A stretch of DNA of 40,439 nt from Candidatus Heimdallarchaeota archaeon (GTDB lineage: Archaea; Asgardarchaeota; Heimdallarchaeia; Hodarchaeales; Hodarchaeaceae): the NCBI GenBank assembly GCA_019057635.1, contig DXJL01000114.1, forward strand, positions 1 through 40,439, read 5' to 3'. A program made the position numbers and the translations under genes. Positions within the stretch are counted from its first letter, which is position 1, and every line of letters begins with the position of its first letter. Shown here in pieces: positions 32,452 to 40,439 of the stretch. The notes below the pieces were generated by a model. That model was given only the letters and a program-made list of their open reading frames with translations, was not told the DNA's origin and ran no database searches.

Positions 32452-33195
32452 ATGTTACAAAAAAAATATATCAAAATTACTTCTATATTCCTATTTTTCA
32501 GTTTTCTCATCGCTGGAACTCAAATAGCAAGTGCACGAGAAATTAACTTTGATGTACTGCAAGCTCCAGTAGTCGATGGAATCATTAATTCTAGAGAATA
32601 TAATTCATCAAAATCTTTTGGCAATGGAGCATTTGAACTCTCTTGGGAGCTCATAGATGATACAAGTATTTCAATTGGAATTGTAGCACAAACCACAGGA
32701 TGGGTTGCAATCGGTTTTGATCCAACAACCCAAATGCAAGACGCCGACATAATATATGCGTGGGTAGAGGCAAATGGGACGGTGGTAATTATCGATGCTT
32801 TTTCCCTCAATCCAACGGGGGGCAATCATCCACTTGATACCGATCTTGGAGGAACTGATGATATCCTTTCTTATAATGGGACAGAAAATGCAACAAGCAC
32901 TACCATAGAATTCACTCGTCTCCTTTCAACTGGTGACGAAAATTATGATAAAGATATCCCCGTTGAAGGTGAAATTGATATTATTTGGGCTTATGGTGCA
33001 TCAGACAGTTTTAGTGAATACCATGGTGGAGCTAGAGGATCATCAATTATGACAATCGGTACGCCTCAACAGACTACAACTACTACTCAAGAGAATCCCT
33101 CTACTACCACTACGGATAGTGCGCCAGGATTTCAAGGAATTTTTCTGCTAATTAGTCTATTTAGTCTCGCGCTCGTTTACCATGAAAGAAGATAG
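32452..33195 (+). CDS. DOMON-domain surface protein with sorting-like tail
   Basis: 247 aa: a signal peptide (1 to about 27, ending ASA), a DOMON domain (about 30-190), a Thr-rich stretch (about 203-223) and a C-terminal helix ending YHERR. DOMON features are GWVAIGFDPTTQMQDADIIYAW and WAYGASDSFSEYHGG; the domain binds heme or sugar outside the cell. The tail, Thr-rich then APGF then a hydrophobic helix then two Arg, resembles the PGF-CTERM signal recognised by archaeosortases. ATG 32452 with GGTGA 5 nt upstream is chosen over an ORF opening at 32308, because it places the signal peptide at the N-terminus. Confidence 0.85.
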   Translation: MLQKKYIKITSIFLFFSFLIAGTQIASAREINFDVLQAPVVDGIINSREYNSSKSFGNGAFELSWELIDDTSISIGIVAQTTGWVAIGFDPTTQMQDADIIYAWVEANGTVVIIDAFSLNPTGGNHPLDTDLGGTDDILSYNGTENATSTTIEFTRLLSTGDENYDKDIPVEGEIDIIWAYGASDSFSEYHGGARGSSIMTIGTPQQTTTTTQENPSTTTTDSAPGFQGIFLLISLFSLALVYHERR

Positions 33196-33229
33196 GTTTT
33201 TTACCTACCTCCTTGCTTTTTTCTTTTTT
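33193..33229 (+). terminator. terminator after the DOMON gene
   Basis: TAGGT (33193-33197) and ACCTA (33203-33207) form a small stem overlapping the end of the gene, followed by two runs of six T at 33217-33222 and 33224-33229. Confidence 0.55.
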
Positions 33230-33388
33230 CCAGAAATAGAAAAAAGATACTAGTTGGTCACATTTTCTGTTCGTTAGCAATTCTGAAGCGTGGGTGAAAA
33301 AAAACGGTTATCATCAACAATCCAGTCTGATCAACTTGGTAGTGAATTCTGAATCGGATAAAAAAGAGTGAGTGTAAATAAAAAAAGG

Positions 33389-33396
33389 TTTAAATA
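33389..33396 (+). promoter_or_regulatory. TATA box of the radical SAM/ATP-grasp cassette
   Basis: TTTAAATA preceded by an A-rich BRE-like tract. The transcript would start near 33419, giving a leader of about 165 nt before ATG 33585. The 33196-33388 stretch upstream shows only the terminator and no gene. Confidence 0.55.
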
Positions 33397-33428
33397 CTCT
33401 GAAAGAAAGGGAACGTTTGGAGTTAAAA

Positions 33429-33485
33429 ATGACAAGAAGGGATCAAGAAATTAATTTTTCACAGTCAAACAACCTTCAAATCTAG
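33429..33485 (+). CDS. 18-aa leader ORF or candidate precursor peptide
   Basis: An ATG-started 18-codon frame immediately after the predicted transcript start, with GGAG 6 nt upstream of the ATG. The peptide is polar (Arg, Asp, Glu, Asn, Gln, Ser rich, no Cys) and begins MTRRDQEINF. It could be a translated leader that controls the downstream genes, or a substrate of the modifying enzymes. A chance frame cannot be excluded. Confidence 0.3.
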   Translation: MTRRDQEINFSQSNNLQI

Positions 33486-33489
33486 AAAA

Positions 33490-33537
33490 TACTCCGTCTC
33501 TTTTAGTAATTTAGTTCCTAGAACTTGGAGATACTCC
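33490..33537 (+). promoter_or_regulatory. structured leader of the radical SAM gene
   Basis: AGTTC-cta-GAACT (33513-33525) forms a hairpin enclosed by CTCC (33492-33495) pairing with GGAG (33527-33530). TACTCC is directly repeated at 33490-33495 and 33532-33537, so the GGAG could pair with either copy, giving alternative folds. It does not resemble the cobalamin riboswitch. Confidence 0.35.
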
Positions 33538-33584
33538 AGCTATTATAATTTTAACTTGCCAGAGGTGCATTATCATGAGGACTT

Positions 33585-35108
33585 ATGAAATTCAACGATA
33601 GCCAAATTACATCAGTTAAGCTTGTTTCAATAAGCTTTCCAGGTCGAGATCTCTCTCTTGCCCCTGTTAGTATTAAAAGTTATATCCTTAAGGACCCTGA
33701 GATTTCAAAGAAATTTTCGGTACATATTTCCCAATATGATATTAATACTTCGAACGAGGATATATTTCAGGACTTAGAGACTGGTAATGAACAGATATAC
33801 GGGTTTACAGTCTATGTGTGGAATTTTGAGAAAATTCTTGCTCTCGCTGAAAAATTGAAAGAAACAAATCCTAAAAGAATTATCGTCTTAGGAGGACCCG
33901 AAGCAAGTGGTCTAGCTGAACAAATTCTAGTGAAATATGAATTTATTGATTTTGTATTCAACGGAGAAGGAGAATCTGCGTTCAAATCGTTTTTAACAAC
34001 TAAAGATTTGAGCACGGTTCCTGGTCTAGTATATCGAAAAAATGGAACAGTTTTAAGTAATCCAGAAGCTCAAATGAAGAATCTTGATGAACTAGCTTTA
34101 CCATATGAAAGTCAAGATTATCGAGAATATTTAGAGAACAGTAAAACACCTGTTAGGGCCGCGATTGAAACTTCTAGAGGATGTCCGTTTTCGTGTGCGT
34201 ACTGTACTTGGGGAGAAAGAAAGATGAAATATTTCAGTCTAGAAAAAATAAAACCAGCTTTCGAATTTTTATTTAATCATCCTAAGGTCAGAACCGTCTA
34301 TATCACGGATTCAAATCCATTTTTACGAAAAGAAAGATCCTTAGAGTTATTGAATTTCTTAATAGAAGCCAATAAACATAAAAAATCGGTTACATTTGAA
34401 GTAAGTCCCGAATACTTGACCAATGAGCGGATAGTTGAACTTATTAGTCAGCTGAACAATGAAGAATTCGCATTTGGGGTGCAATCAACAGCACCTGAAG
34501 TACTAAGTCGGATAAAGAGGAAGTTTAATGCAGAACTGTATCGTAAAAACATTAAATTGATCAGGCAACAGAATAAAGCAGTCGAATTTTGGTTTAGTTT
34601 AATTATTGGATTACCTGGGGACAATTACTCTCAATTCATTGATAGTGTTGACTTTGTGCTAAAATTGAAACCAGAAGGAATCTATTTTCACGAATTACTG
34701 TGTCTACCAGGTAGTGATTTATATAAGAATCCGAGTGAATATGGTATCGAATATATGGAGGAGCCTCCTCATAAATTAATTTCAAATGAGAGTTTTCCAC
34801 ATTTTGAATATAATCAGGCAAAGGAGCTAGCTTTCTTGATCTACTTGCTTCATAGAACATCGAATTTAAAGCAGAGTTTTTATGATCTATTTGAACACCA
34901 AAATGGTCAAGGATTACGGCTCGTAGATTATTATATCCAGTTTCAGACATTTCTCAAAGATCAACTTGATGTTCTGGATGGGAAATCCATCCAAGACCTT
35001 ACTTCATGGTTTTTTGAGCAAACTGCATCTGAATTCTTACAAGATCAACATAAAGTGGAGCAATTGACTCATTTGTACCATTCCTTTGAAACGGGGGTAA
35101 CTAGTTGA
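33585..35108 (+). CDS. B12-binding radical SAM enzyme
   Basis: 507 aa. Residues about 10-140 form a cobalamin-binding Rossmann-like domain (IIVLGGPEASG, then FVFNGEGESAF). The radical SAM domain begins at ETSRGCPFSCAYCTWGE, with the three 4Fe-4S ligands Cys200, Cys204 and Cys207, and continues with VYITDSNPFL, FEVSPEYL, FGVQSTAPEVL and FWFSLIIGLPGD. Family members methylate unactivated carbons or rearrange substrates. The DxHxxG cobalamin-ligand motif is absent, which is common in this group. Its end overlaps the ATP-grasp gene by four bases. The GAGGA site is only 3 nt from ATG 33585. Confidence 0.92.
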   Translation: MKFNDSQITSVKLVSISFPGRDLSLAPVSIKSYILKDPEISKKFSVHISQYDINTSNEDIFQDLETGNEQIYGFTVYVWNFEKILALAEKLKETNPKRIIVLGGPEASGLAEQILVKYEFIDFVFNGEGESAFKSFLTTKDLSTVPGLVYRKNGTVLSNPEAQMKNLDELALPYESQDYREYLENSKTPVRAAIETSRGCPFSCAYCTWGERKMKYFSLEKIKPAFEFLFNHPKVRTVYITDSNPFLRKERSLELLNFLIEANKHKKSVTFEVSPEYLTNERIVELISQLNNEEFAFGVQSTAPEVLSRIKRKFNAELYRKNIKLIRQQNKAVEFWFSLIIGLPGDNYSQFIDSVDFVLKLKPEGIYFHELLCLPGSDLYKNPSEYGIEYMEEPPHKLISNESFPHFEYNQAKELAFLIYLLHRTSNLKQSFYDLFEHQNGQGLRLVDYYIQFQTFLKDQLDVLDGKSIQDLTSWFFEQTASEFLQDQHKVEQLTHLYHSFETGVTS

Positions 35109-36397
35109 GTGAAGACAACAATTCTTTTGAGGATTGCGGATCCTTTGTCGACCAGTTAGGTTCTCCAGTGGTATTTCTCCACGAAATCAATACTTTACCC
35201 AATTTCTCCAAGATTATAACCCAAGTAGAAGGGATTGAGAGGTATGATCGTGCTATATCGATAGCTAGACCCAACGATGTGATTCTTACAAAAACACATC
35301 CTGAGAAATCATATTTGAGGTGGCTCCAAAGCGTAAATCTCGGAACAAACCGAATTATTGTCTTAGATGGTAGTCCAAAAGAAACGTTGCCTGAACGAGT
35401 CTTGAAAAATGGGACAAAATACACTATTCGATCGCATTTAGGAAATCGACAAAAGAAAGCAGTACTGAGTCCATATTTCGGAGGACTCCTAGAACAACAA
35501 GTTTCTACATATTTAGATCTCGAAATGTATTCCTCTCCTCATATAGTAAGAAAATTTGACAGTAAAATCAATTTTAAAAACGCTTGTCGGAAAATTGGTG
35601 TTCCCGTCATTGACGAAGTCATTTTTACCATTAATTCAAAAAGTGAACGGTGTTTAATGGCATTAGTTAAAGTTGTAAAAACAAAACTGGTAGAGACAGG
35701 AAAAGTTATTCTTAGAGGGGAATATGGAGCGTCTGCATCGACTACCTATGTTCTTGACAATCTAACTTCACCGCTTTTGAGGGAACTTATTCACCATAGC
35801 CAACCAGGTGATCGGTATATGGTGGAACCTTTTTATGAAACACAATCGAATCCATCCTCAGTTTGGTTTATTTCTAAAAATAAAAGAATATTACATCTTA
35901 AGACCTCAAATCAGATCCTAGATGAGGAAACTTCCCATATGGGGAATGAATTTCCGGCTTTTTTTGATGAACAGGAAGTTAAAAGACTTTCCTATAAAAT
36001 TGCTCAGCATTTTGTAAGTGAAGGGTACATTGGGCCCTTTGGTCTTGACTATATTGAAAGAAAAGATGGATTTTTCGCTGCTGAATGTAATCCTCGTGTA
36101 ACTGGGTCAATGTATCCATGGGAACTTGTAACTCGTCTTGAGAATCGAGATGGGAGAATAAAAGCGGCCAAATCTGAGAATTTGCATATGCCTCGAAAAG
36201 GTCTGACTTTTACTGATCTTCAACGGATTTGGGATGCTCTCCTTTACGATGGGGAACAGACTACAGGAGTTATTTTACCCTTCAATGTTGGGCCTATTTC
36301 TGACGGTAAAATATCTGTACTCGGGACAGGTTCATCAAGCAAGCAGGTCGAAACACTACTTGATGAAGCCAAAAAGAGCCTTATGGAGTTACAATAA
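35105..36397 (+). CDS. ATP-grasp ligase
   Basis: 430 aa. The C-terminal two-thirds is an ATP-grasp domain: VILRGEYGASAS (lysine-loop region, with Arg in place of the usual Lys), MVEPFYE, GPFGLDYIE and the Mg-binding AECNPRVTGS (Glu327, Asn329). The N-terminal 130 residues resemble a pre-ATP-grasp domain. Such enzymes join a carboxylate, activated as acyl phosphate, to an amine or thiol, often in peptide-like natural products. TTG 35105 overlaps the radical SAM stop (TTGA) and has GGGGGT about 7 nt upstream, so the two proteins are translationally coupled and very likely act on one pathway. Confidence 0.9.
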   Translation: MSEDNNSFEDCGSFVDQLGSPVVFLHEINTLPNFSKIITQVEGIERYDRAISIARPNDVILTKTHPEKSYLRWLQSVNLGTNRIIVLDGSPKETLPERVLKNGTKYTIRSHLGNRQKKAVLSPYFGGLLEQQVSTYLDLEMYSSPHIVRKFDSKINFKNACRKIGVPVIDEVIFTINSKSERCLMALVKVVKTKLVETGKVILRGEYGASASTTYVLDNLTSPLLRELIHHSQPGDRYMVEPFYETQSNPSSVWFISKNKRILHLKTSNQILDEETSHMGNEFPAFFDEQEVKRLSYKIAQHFVSEGYIGPFGLDYIERKDGFFAAECNPRVTGSMYPWELVTRLENRDGRIKAAKSENLHMPRKGLTFTDLQRIWDALLYDGEQTTGVILPFNVGPISDGKISVLGTGSSSKQVETLLDEAKKSLMELQ

Positions 36398-36630
36398 TCA
36401 TTTTACTGATCCCGATAGAAGAAATATCCATAGACTAAGACAAATCCTATATGCATAATAATTATACTCCATTAAACATTTTAAAAAAATAGTAATCGAT
36501 GTTTTTCCAAATAATTATAAGAAATGCTTGTATCCTCAATAATGTCAATGGTGTTAGAATGATGGATTATGAATTTTGAGGATTATTCCTATCATACTTT
36601 TGACAAAAAAATACCCTATGAGACTTAAAA

Positions 36631-37470
36631 ATGAAAGTATATGATCCTGAACTAAATCCTGGAAAAACCCTTGAAGAAACAATTCAGAATTTTATTAATT
36701 GGATCCGAATGAGTAACCGAAACACAGCAAATGTGCTAAAAAGTGTTAATGAAAAATTACAGGATATCTCAAAAACAGAAGAAAATTTAAAGACCCTTGA
36801 GGCTTCACAACTCACAGAATTAGATAAAATAGATAAAATGTTGACATCAATCTCTCAGATCACTCAACAAAATAATTCCCAAGATGAAACCACAGATTCT
36901 ATTCGAGAATTACAATTCATGATCAATTCCTTATCCACCCAGATGAAGGATATCACTAGTTTCATTACAAATTTTCAAGAAATTATGGAATCTGAATTCA
37001 CTCAGGGCATGAATAAAATTGAAGGTGACATATTAGACGTAAAATCAGATATAGCGTTGATAAATTCTCAATTAAAAATACCACTGGAAACAATTAGCCC
37101 ATCGGGTGGTGGTGAGAAAGATATTAAACAAGAATTGACAAAGATCCGAAAACAAATAAATTGCAAAACAGAACAAGACAAAGCTAGCATTTTAGCAATT
37201 ATTGATGGATTAATTGAAGATCTTTCTCGGGAAATGATCGAAATATCGGGTCTAGATCTCAAAAAACGATTAATCCAGGCACGAACGCAGGTATATGAGC
37301 AAACAGAGGGATTAGCTCCTCGGTTTAGAAAAATGATGGACAATCACATGGATACAATAAATGATGGAACATTGTACTCTGCCGTCGCATTAGCACCGTT
37401 ACTGATTGAAGGAATTCGTCATATTCGAGAAATTTATGCCAGTGCTCCTGTTGGCCAAATTGACATATAA
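36631..37470 (+). CDS. coiled-coil protein, unknown
   Basis: 279 aa, soluble. It begins with LEETIQNFINWIRMSNRNTA, then a long heptad-rich coiled coil (about 38-150), a short Ser-Pro-Gly-Gly break and a C-terminal helical domain (about 170-275) containing GLAPRFRKMMDNHMDTIND and APLLIEGIRHI. No enzyme motif is recognised. It follows the ATP-grasp gene after 233 nt of A+T-rich sequence without a clear hairpin, so a shared transcript is uncertain. It could be a structural or scaffold protein. Confidence 0.65.
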   Translation: MKVYDPELNPGKTLEETIQNFINWIRMSNRNTANVLKSVNEKLQDISKTEENLKTLEASQLTELDKIDKMLTSISQITQQNNSQDETTDSIRELQFMINSLSTQMKDITSFITNFQEIMESEFTQGMNKIEGDILDVKSDIALINSQLKIPLETISPSGGGEKDIKQELTKIRKQINCKTEQDKASILAIIDGLIEDLSREMIEISGLDLKKRLIQARTQVYEQTEGLAPRFRKMMDNHMDTINDGTLYSAVALAPLLIEGIRHIREIYASAPVGQIDI

Positions 37471-37644
37471 AGGGACCATATTTCTTTTTCAATGATTCAC
37501 GTAAATCAACCAGTTTCGATCGATGACATTCTAGATCTGTAAGAACAAAAATTGACATTTCTGTCCCTCTCTTATATGACAACATACACTTGATATATTG
37601 TTTTTTAAATTCATTTTTCTTCCAGTTCTACAAGGGAAATCACA

Positions 37645-38217
37645 GTGAACCTAAAGACATTCGCAATAGAAATCTATGAGATAGCTGAGTGGAATGTTCT
37701 AAAAGCTATTTTTAGATTAAGCCCCAAAGATTTTGAAAAACAAATAACGAAAAACTTGAATCCAATAAGATGGGTTCTTGGCCATCTTACAATACATATG
37801 GATACGATTTTTAACTATCTTTGCCTTGGAGAAAGGAAGCTAGATCAAGATTTTCGAGATTATTTCACTTTAGGTCCAGATAGAGCAAACCAAAGAGAAT
37901 TTCCCATCTCGTATATGGAATTAATTGAGAAATTACTTGAATTTTCTAAAATCAGCTTTGATTTCCTTATTAATTTACCTGAAGAAAAGTTTTTACAAGT
38001 ACCAGAGCACAATACTGGGAATAATACAGAAACTATTGGTGAATTAATACAGAGAATTTCCCTCCATTTTTTAGGTCACACTGGACAGATTTATCAGATT
38101 AAGAGAGAACTAGGAAAGGGAGGTACTTTTGTAATGGGTGTGAAAAAGAAGAATCGTTATGATAGTAGAGCTAAATGGCTGAATTGGTGGAATGAAAACA
38201 AATCTCAATACAGCTAA
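37645..38217 (+). CDS. DinB-like four-helix metal-binding protein
   Basis: 190 aa. The DinB/YfiT fold is indicated by three metal-ligand histidines in the expected places: His47 in WVLGHLTIHMD, and His141 and His145 in SLHFLGHTGQI. Members bind zinc or nickel; some act as thiol-dependent S-transferases (bacillithiol, mycothiol). Which thiol an Asgard archaeon would use is unknown. GTG 37645 has AAGGGA 8 nt upstream. A T-rich tract after the stop (38221-38234) may terminate it. Confidence 0.85.
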   Translation: MNLKTFAIEIYEIAEWNVLKAIFRLSPKDFEKQITKNLNPIRWVLGHLTIHMDTIFNYLCLGERKLDQDFRDYFTLGPDRANQREFPISYMELIEKLLEFSKISFDFLINLPEEKFLQVPEHNTGNNTETIGELIQRISLHFLGHTGQIYQIKRELGKGGTFVMGVKKKNRYDSRAKWLNWWNENKSQYS

Positions 38218-38333
38218 GTCAATTTTTCTCTTTTGCATCAAGCTATCTCATTTAAATGAAAGAGTATAAAGAATTCAAAGTATACATTTCAAAGATCTAA
38301 TTTCACAGTATAAAGAAAAATAAGGGAAAAGCT

Positions 38334-39284
38334 ATGGAGAAAATTGTTGTTTCAGCACCAGCGACAATCGCTAATATTGGACCAGGATTTGATGTTTATG
38401 GATTAGCTGTTGATTCACCTGTAGATATCATTAAGGCTAAAAAATTAGATGATAACCCTAAAAAAGTAATTATTAGTAAGACAAATCTTCCAGAACTACC
38501 CCTGGAGGCAGATCAAAATACAGCTGGAATTGCAGCCCAATTCGTCCTGAATAAAGTCAATGCTGACTTTGGAGTAGAGTTTAAACTTGAAAAAGGAATG
38601 GGAATTGGAACTGGCCTAGGAAGTAGCGCTGCCAGTGCCGCTGCTGGTGTTAAAGCCGTTGCCCATTTTCTAAACAATGATGATGAAAATTTAGAGTCAA
38701 TTTTATTAGAAGGATGTATTGTCGCGGAAGAGGCTATCGACGGAGGAATTCATGGAGATAACGTGGCACCATCGCTTTTTGGAGGATTTATTGTGATTCC
38801 TTCATCTAGAAATCCTTTACTCTATACTAAATTTGTATTACCAAAAGAGTTGCGAGTAATCCTTGCTACGCCACCCATTTCTATCTTGACAGCAGATGCT
38901 CGAAGAATTATTCCCAAAGAAATTCCATTACAACATTCAATCCACAGTACTGGCTATGCAGGCCTAGTTATGGCTGGAATTATCAAAAAGGATCTCAAAT
39001 TAATGGGTCAAGGAATTGTTGATACAATTATTGAACCAGTCAGAGCAGGTCTCATCCCCCACTTTTACAAAGTCAAACAAGCAGCTTTAGATGCAGGAGC
39101 TTATGGTTGCTCCATTTCTGGGGCAGGACCAACTGTTTTCGCAATTGCTGATGAAAATTCTGATGTAAAAAATATTGGAAAAGCCATGGCGGAAGCATTT
39201 GAGATGCATAAACAAGTAACGGTTAGAATAGGTTTACCTAATAATGATGGAGCGAAAGTTCTTGCCAGAAGTTTCCACTTTTAA
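38334..39284 (+). CDS. thrB: homoserine kinase
   Basis: Phosphorylates homoserine with ATP in threonine synthesis. 316 aa of the GHMP kinase family: PATIANIGPGFDVYGLA at the start, the ATP loop GMGIGTGLGSSAASAAAG (88-105), GDNVAPSLFGG, and the C-terminal CSISGAGPTVFAI. AAGGGA lies 6 nt before the ATG. It overlaps the threonine synthase gene and forms a two-gene thrB-thrC operon. Confidence 0.96.
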   Translation: MEKIVVSAPATIANIGPGFDVYGLAVDSPVDIIKAKKLDDNPKKVIISKTNLPELPLEADQNTAGIAAQFVLNKVNADFGVEFKLEKGMGIGTGLGSSAASAAAGVKAVAHFLNNDDENLESILLEGCIVAEEAIDGGIHGDNVAPSLFGGFIVIPSSRNPLLYTKFVLPKELRVILATPPISILTADARRIIPKEIPLQHSIHSTGYAGLVMAGIIKKDLKLMGQGIVDTIIEPVRAGLIPHFYKVKQAALDAGAYGCSISGAGPTVFAIADENSDVKNIGKAMAEAFEMHKQVTVRIGLPNNDGAKVLARSFHF

Positions 39285-40439
39285 ATGTATAACTTGTAAA
39301 AAGACTTATTCTATCGCATCTGGGATCATTAGATGCTCCTGTGGAGGGTTACTCGAAATCAACCATGAGTGGACATTGATTTCACCAAAGAAGAAACTAA
39401 AGCAATATGAACACCATCTTTCAGGAGTTTGGCGATTTAAACCTATAATTCATCCTGATATTCCTGATAAAAATATAGTCATGCGAGGTGAAGGAAACAC
39501 AGGATTATATAACGCTTCGCAACGTATACTTGATTATGCTGGATGTACAAACCTCCTCTTTAAACATGAAGGAGAAAATCCAACAGGATCATTTAAAGAT
39601 AGGGGAATGACGGTGGGAATTTCGGAAGCAAAACATCTAGGTATGCATACAGTAGTTTGTGCTTCAACAGGGAATACATCCGCATCATTGGCCGCATATG
39701 CTTCATATGCAGGTATGAAAGCCACTGTGATTCTACCCAAAGGAAAGGTCGCTTTTGGAAAATTAGCACAAGCATTAGCTTATGGAGCTAAAGTCTATAC
39801 GGTAGAAGGGACATTTGATTTAGCATTGCAACAAGTAATCGATCTAGCCTCCAAAGATGGAAGGTATTTATTAAATAGTATTAACCCCTGGCGAATTGAA
39901 GGTCAAAAAACCATTATTTTTGAACTCCTGGAGAATTTGAGGTGGGAGACACCCGATTGGATAGTGGCTCCAGCAGGAAATTTGGGAAATACCTCCGCGT
40001 TTGGAAAGGCGTTGAAAGAGGCACAAGAATTAGAATTAATCACAGAAATACCACGCCTAGTAGCGGTACAAGCAAAAGGGTCGGAACCATTCGTAAAATA
40101 TTGGGAAAGTGGAAAATATGACCCTGAACCGAATCCTCGAACGATAGCAACAGCAATAAATATTGGTAATCCAGTTAGTCATTCAAAAGCGTTCGAAGCG
40201 TTGAAATTTACTAACGGAGTAGCTACTAGCGTCTCTGATCAATCAATTTTGGATGCGAAGGCATTAATTGACGGTGCGGGAATTGGCTGTGAACCAGCAT
40301 CCGCTTCGACGTTAGCAGGCATAAAGAAGTTAGTAGATGAGGGAACAATCCTAGCGTCAGAGAAAATTGTCGCAATTTTGACTGGACATTTACTGAAAGA
40401 TCCCCAAATCATAATTGATTATCATCAGCATCAGCTTGA
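39247..40439 (+). CDS. thrC: threonine synthase, 3' end cut by the window
   Basis: Converts O-phosphohomoserine to threonine with PLP. 397 codons are visible and the frame is still open at the last base; the TGA in the final three bases is out of frame. An N-terminal zinc ribbon (Cys14, Cys17, Cys30, Cys32) precedes the PLP fold type II core: ENPTGSFKDRGM with the PLP lysine Lys117, ASTGNTSAS, and PAGNLGNTSAF. It overlaps thrB by up to 38 bases. ATG 39247 (or 39244) lacks a clear ribosome-binding site, while TTG 39262 has GGAG 9 nt upstream, so a start five codons later is possible. Confidence 0.95.
   Translation, partial: MERKFLPEVSTFKCITCKKTYSIASGIIRCSCGGLLEINHEWTLISPKKKLKQYEHHLSGVWRFKPIIHPDIPDKNIVMRGEGNTGLYNASQRILDYAGCTNLLFKHEGENPTGSFKDRGMTVGISEAKHLGMHTVVCASTGNTSASLAAYASYAGMKATVILPKGKVAFGKLAQALAYGAKVYTVEGTFDLALQQVIDLASKDGRYLLNSINPWRIEGQKTIIFELLENLRWETPDWIVAPAGNLGNTSAFGKALKEAQELELITEIPRLVAVQAKGSEPFVKYWESGKYDPEPNPRTIATAINIGNPVSHSKAFEALKFTNGVATSVSDQSILDAKALIDGAGIGCEPASASTLAGIKKLVDEGTILASEKIVAILTGHLLKDPQIIIDYHQHQL

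Noticed and set aside
33419..33584. Cobalamin riboswitch upstream of the B12-dependent enzyme
   Set aside because: No B12-box-like sequence is present and the leader is too short for that fold.
36234..36458. 74-aa plus-strand frame over the end of the ATP-grasp gene
   Set aside because: It overlaps the conserved C-terminus of the ligase in another phase and has no features of its own.
37325..37585. 86-aa minus-strand frame
   Set aside because: More than half is antisense to the coiled-coil gene; no motif or ribosome-binding site.
40437..40439. TGA at the end as stop codon of thrC
   Set aside because: Codon-by-codon reading shows it is out of frame; the thrC frame is still open at the window edge.

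Overview
The window looks like part of an archaeal chromosome, most probably an Asgard archaeon of the Heimdallarchaeia/Lokiarchaeia type. This is inferred from gene content and signals, not from a marker gene. It is A+T-rich and has archaeal TATA boxes close to start codons. Strong GGAGG/GGTG ribosome-binding sites often precede GTG or TTG starts. It also has a TrmB-type regulator, an archaeal-type glucose dehydrogenase, an Arf-family small GTPase, a possible longin-like protein, a leucine-rich-repeat protein and a surface protein with a sorting-like tail. No rRNA, tRNA or CRISPR array was seen.

Layout. 1-6752: truncated TPR-like gene, a possible 46-aa gene, acyl-CoA synthetase, rpiA, small or membrane proteins, a TrmB-like regulator divergent from a polytopic membrane protein, and a clear hairpin terminator. 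6841-10792: NapH-like 4Fe-4S membrane protein, membrane-anchored rhodanese, pgi, two perfect hairpins, an exported protein and a GNAT acetyltransferase. 10850-14663: LRR protein, an antisense-overlapping 37-aa zinc ribbon, a PNPOx-MarR operon with a probable operator, a longin-like protein, a DUF1801 protein and a cysteine hydrolase. 14843-18299: small membrane protein, a TIGR04076-Arf-like GTPase operon, an ICMT-like methyltransferase and a protein built of two copies of one unknown domain. 18398-23271: nadA, a VOC protein with a lysine-rich tail, an MFS transporter, a thioesterase and a possible di-heme membrane protein.

23274-28594 is a minus-strand sugar operon in the order glucose 1-dehydrogenase, GH63-like glucosidase, GH13 amylase-like enzyme. 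Together these could release glucose from an oligosaccharide and oxidise it. 28809-33195 holds a cyclase-family hydrolase, a 285-bp element with terminal inverted repeats, a flavoprotein disulfide reductase, a TauE/SafE exporter and a DOMON surface protein. 33389-36397 is a two-gene cassette, B12-binding radical SAM plus ATP-grasp ligase with overlapping ends. It has its own promoter and a structured leader containing an 18-codon ORF, and is the best candidate here for an undescribed biosynthetic system. The window ends with a coiled-coil protein, a DinB-like protein and the threonine genes thrB-thrC; thrC runs off the end.

Main points of interest: the radical SAM/ATP-grasp cassette, the Arf-GTPase/winged-helix fusion with altered switch II, the short TIR element, the GH13 gene whose ideal Shine-Dalgarno faces an ATC codon, and the duplicated-domain protein. 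Functions are from motif recognition; no database search was run.
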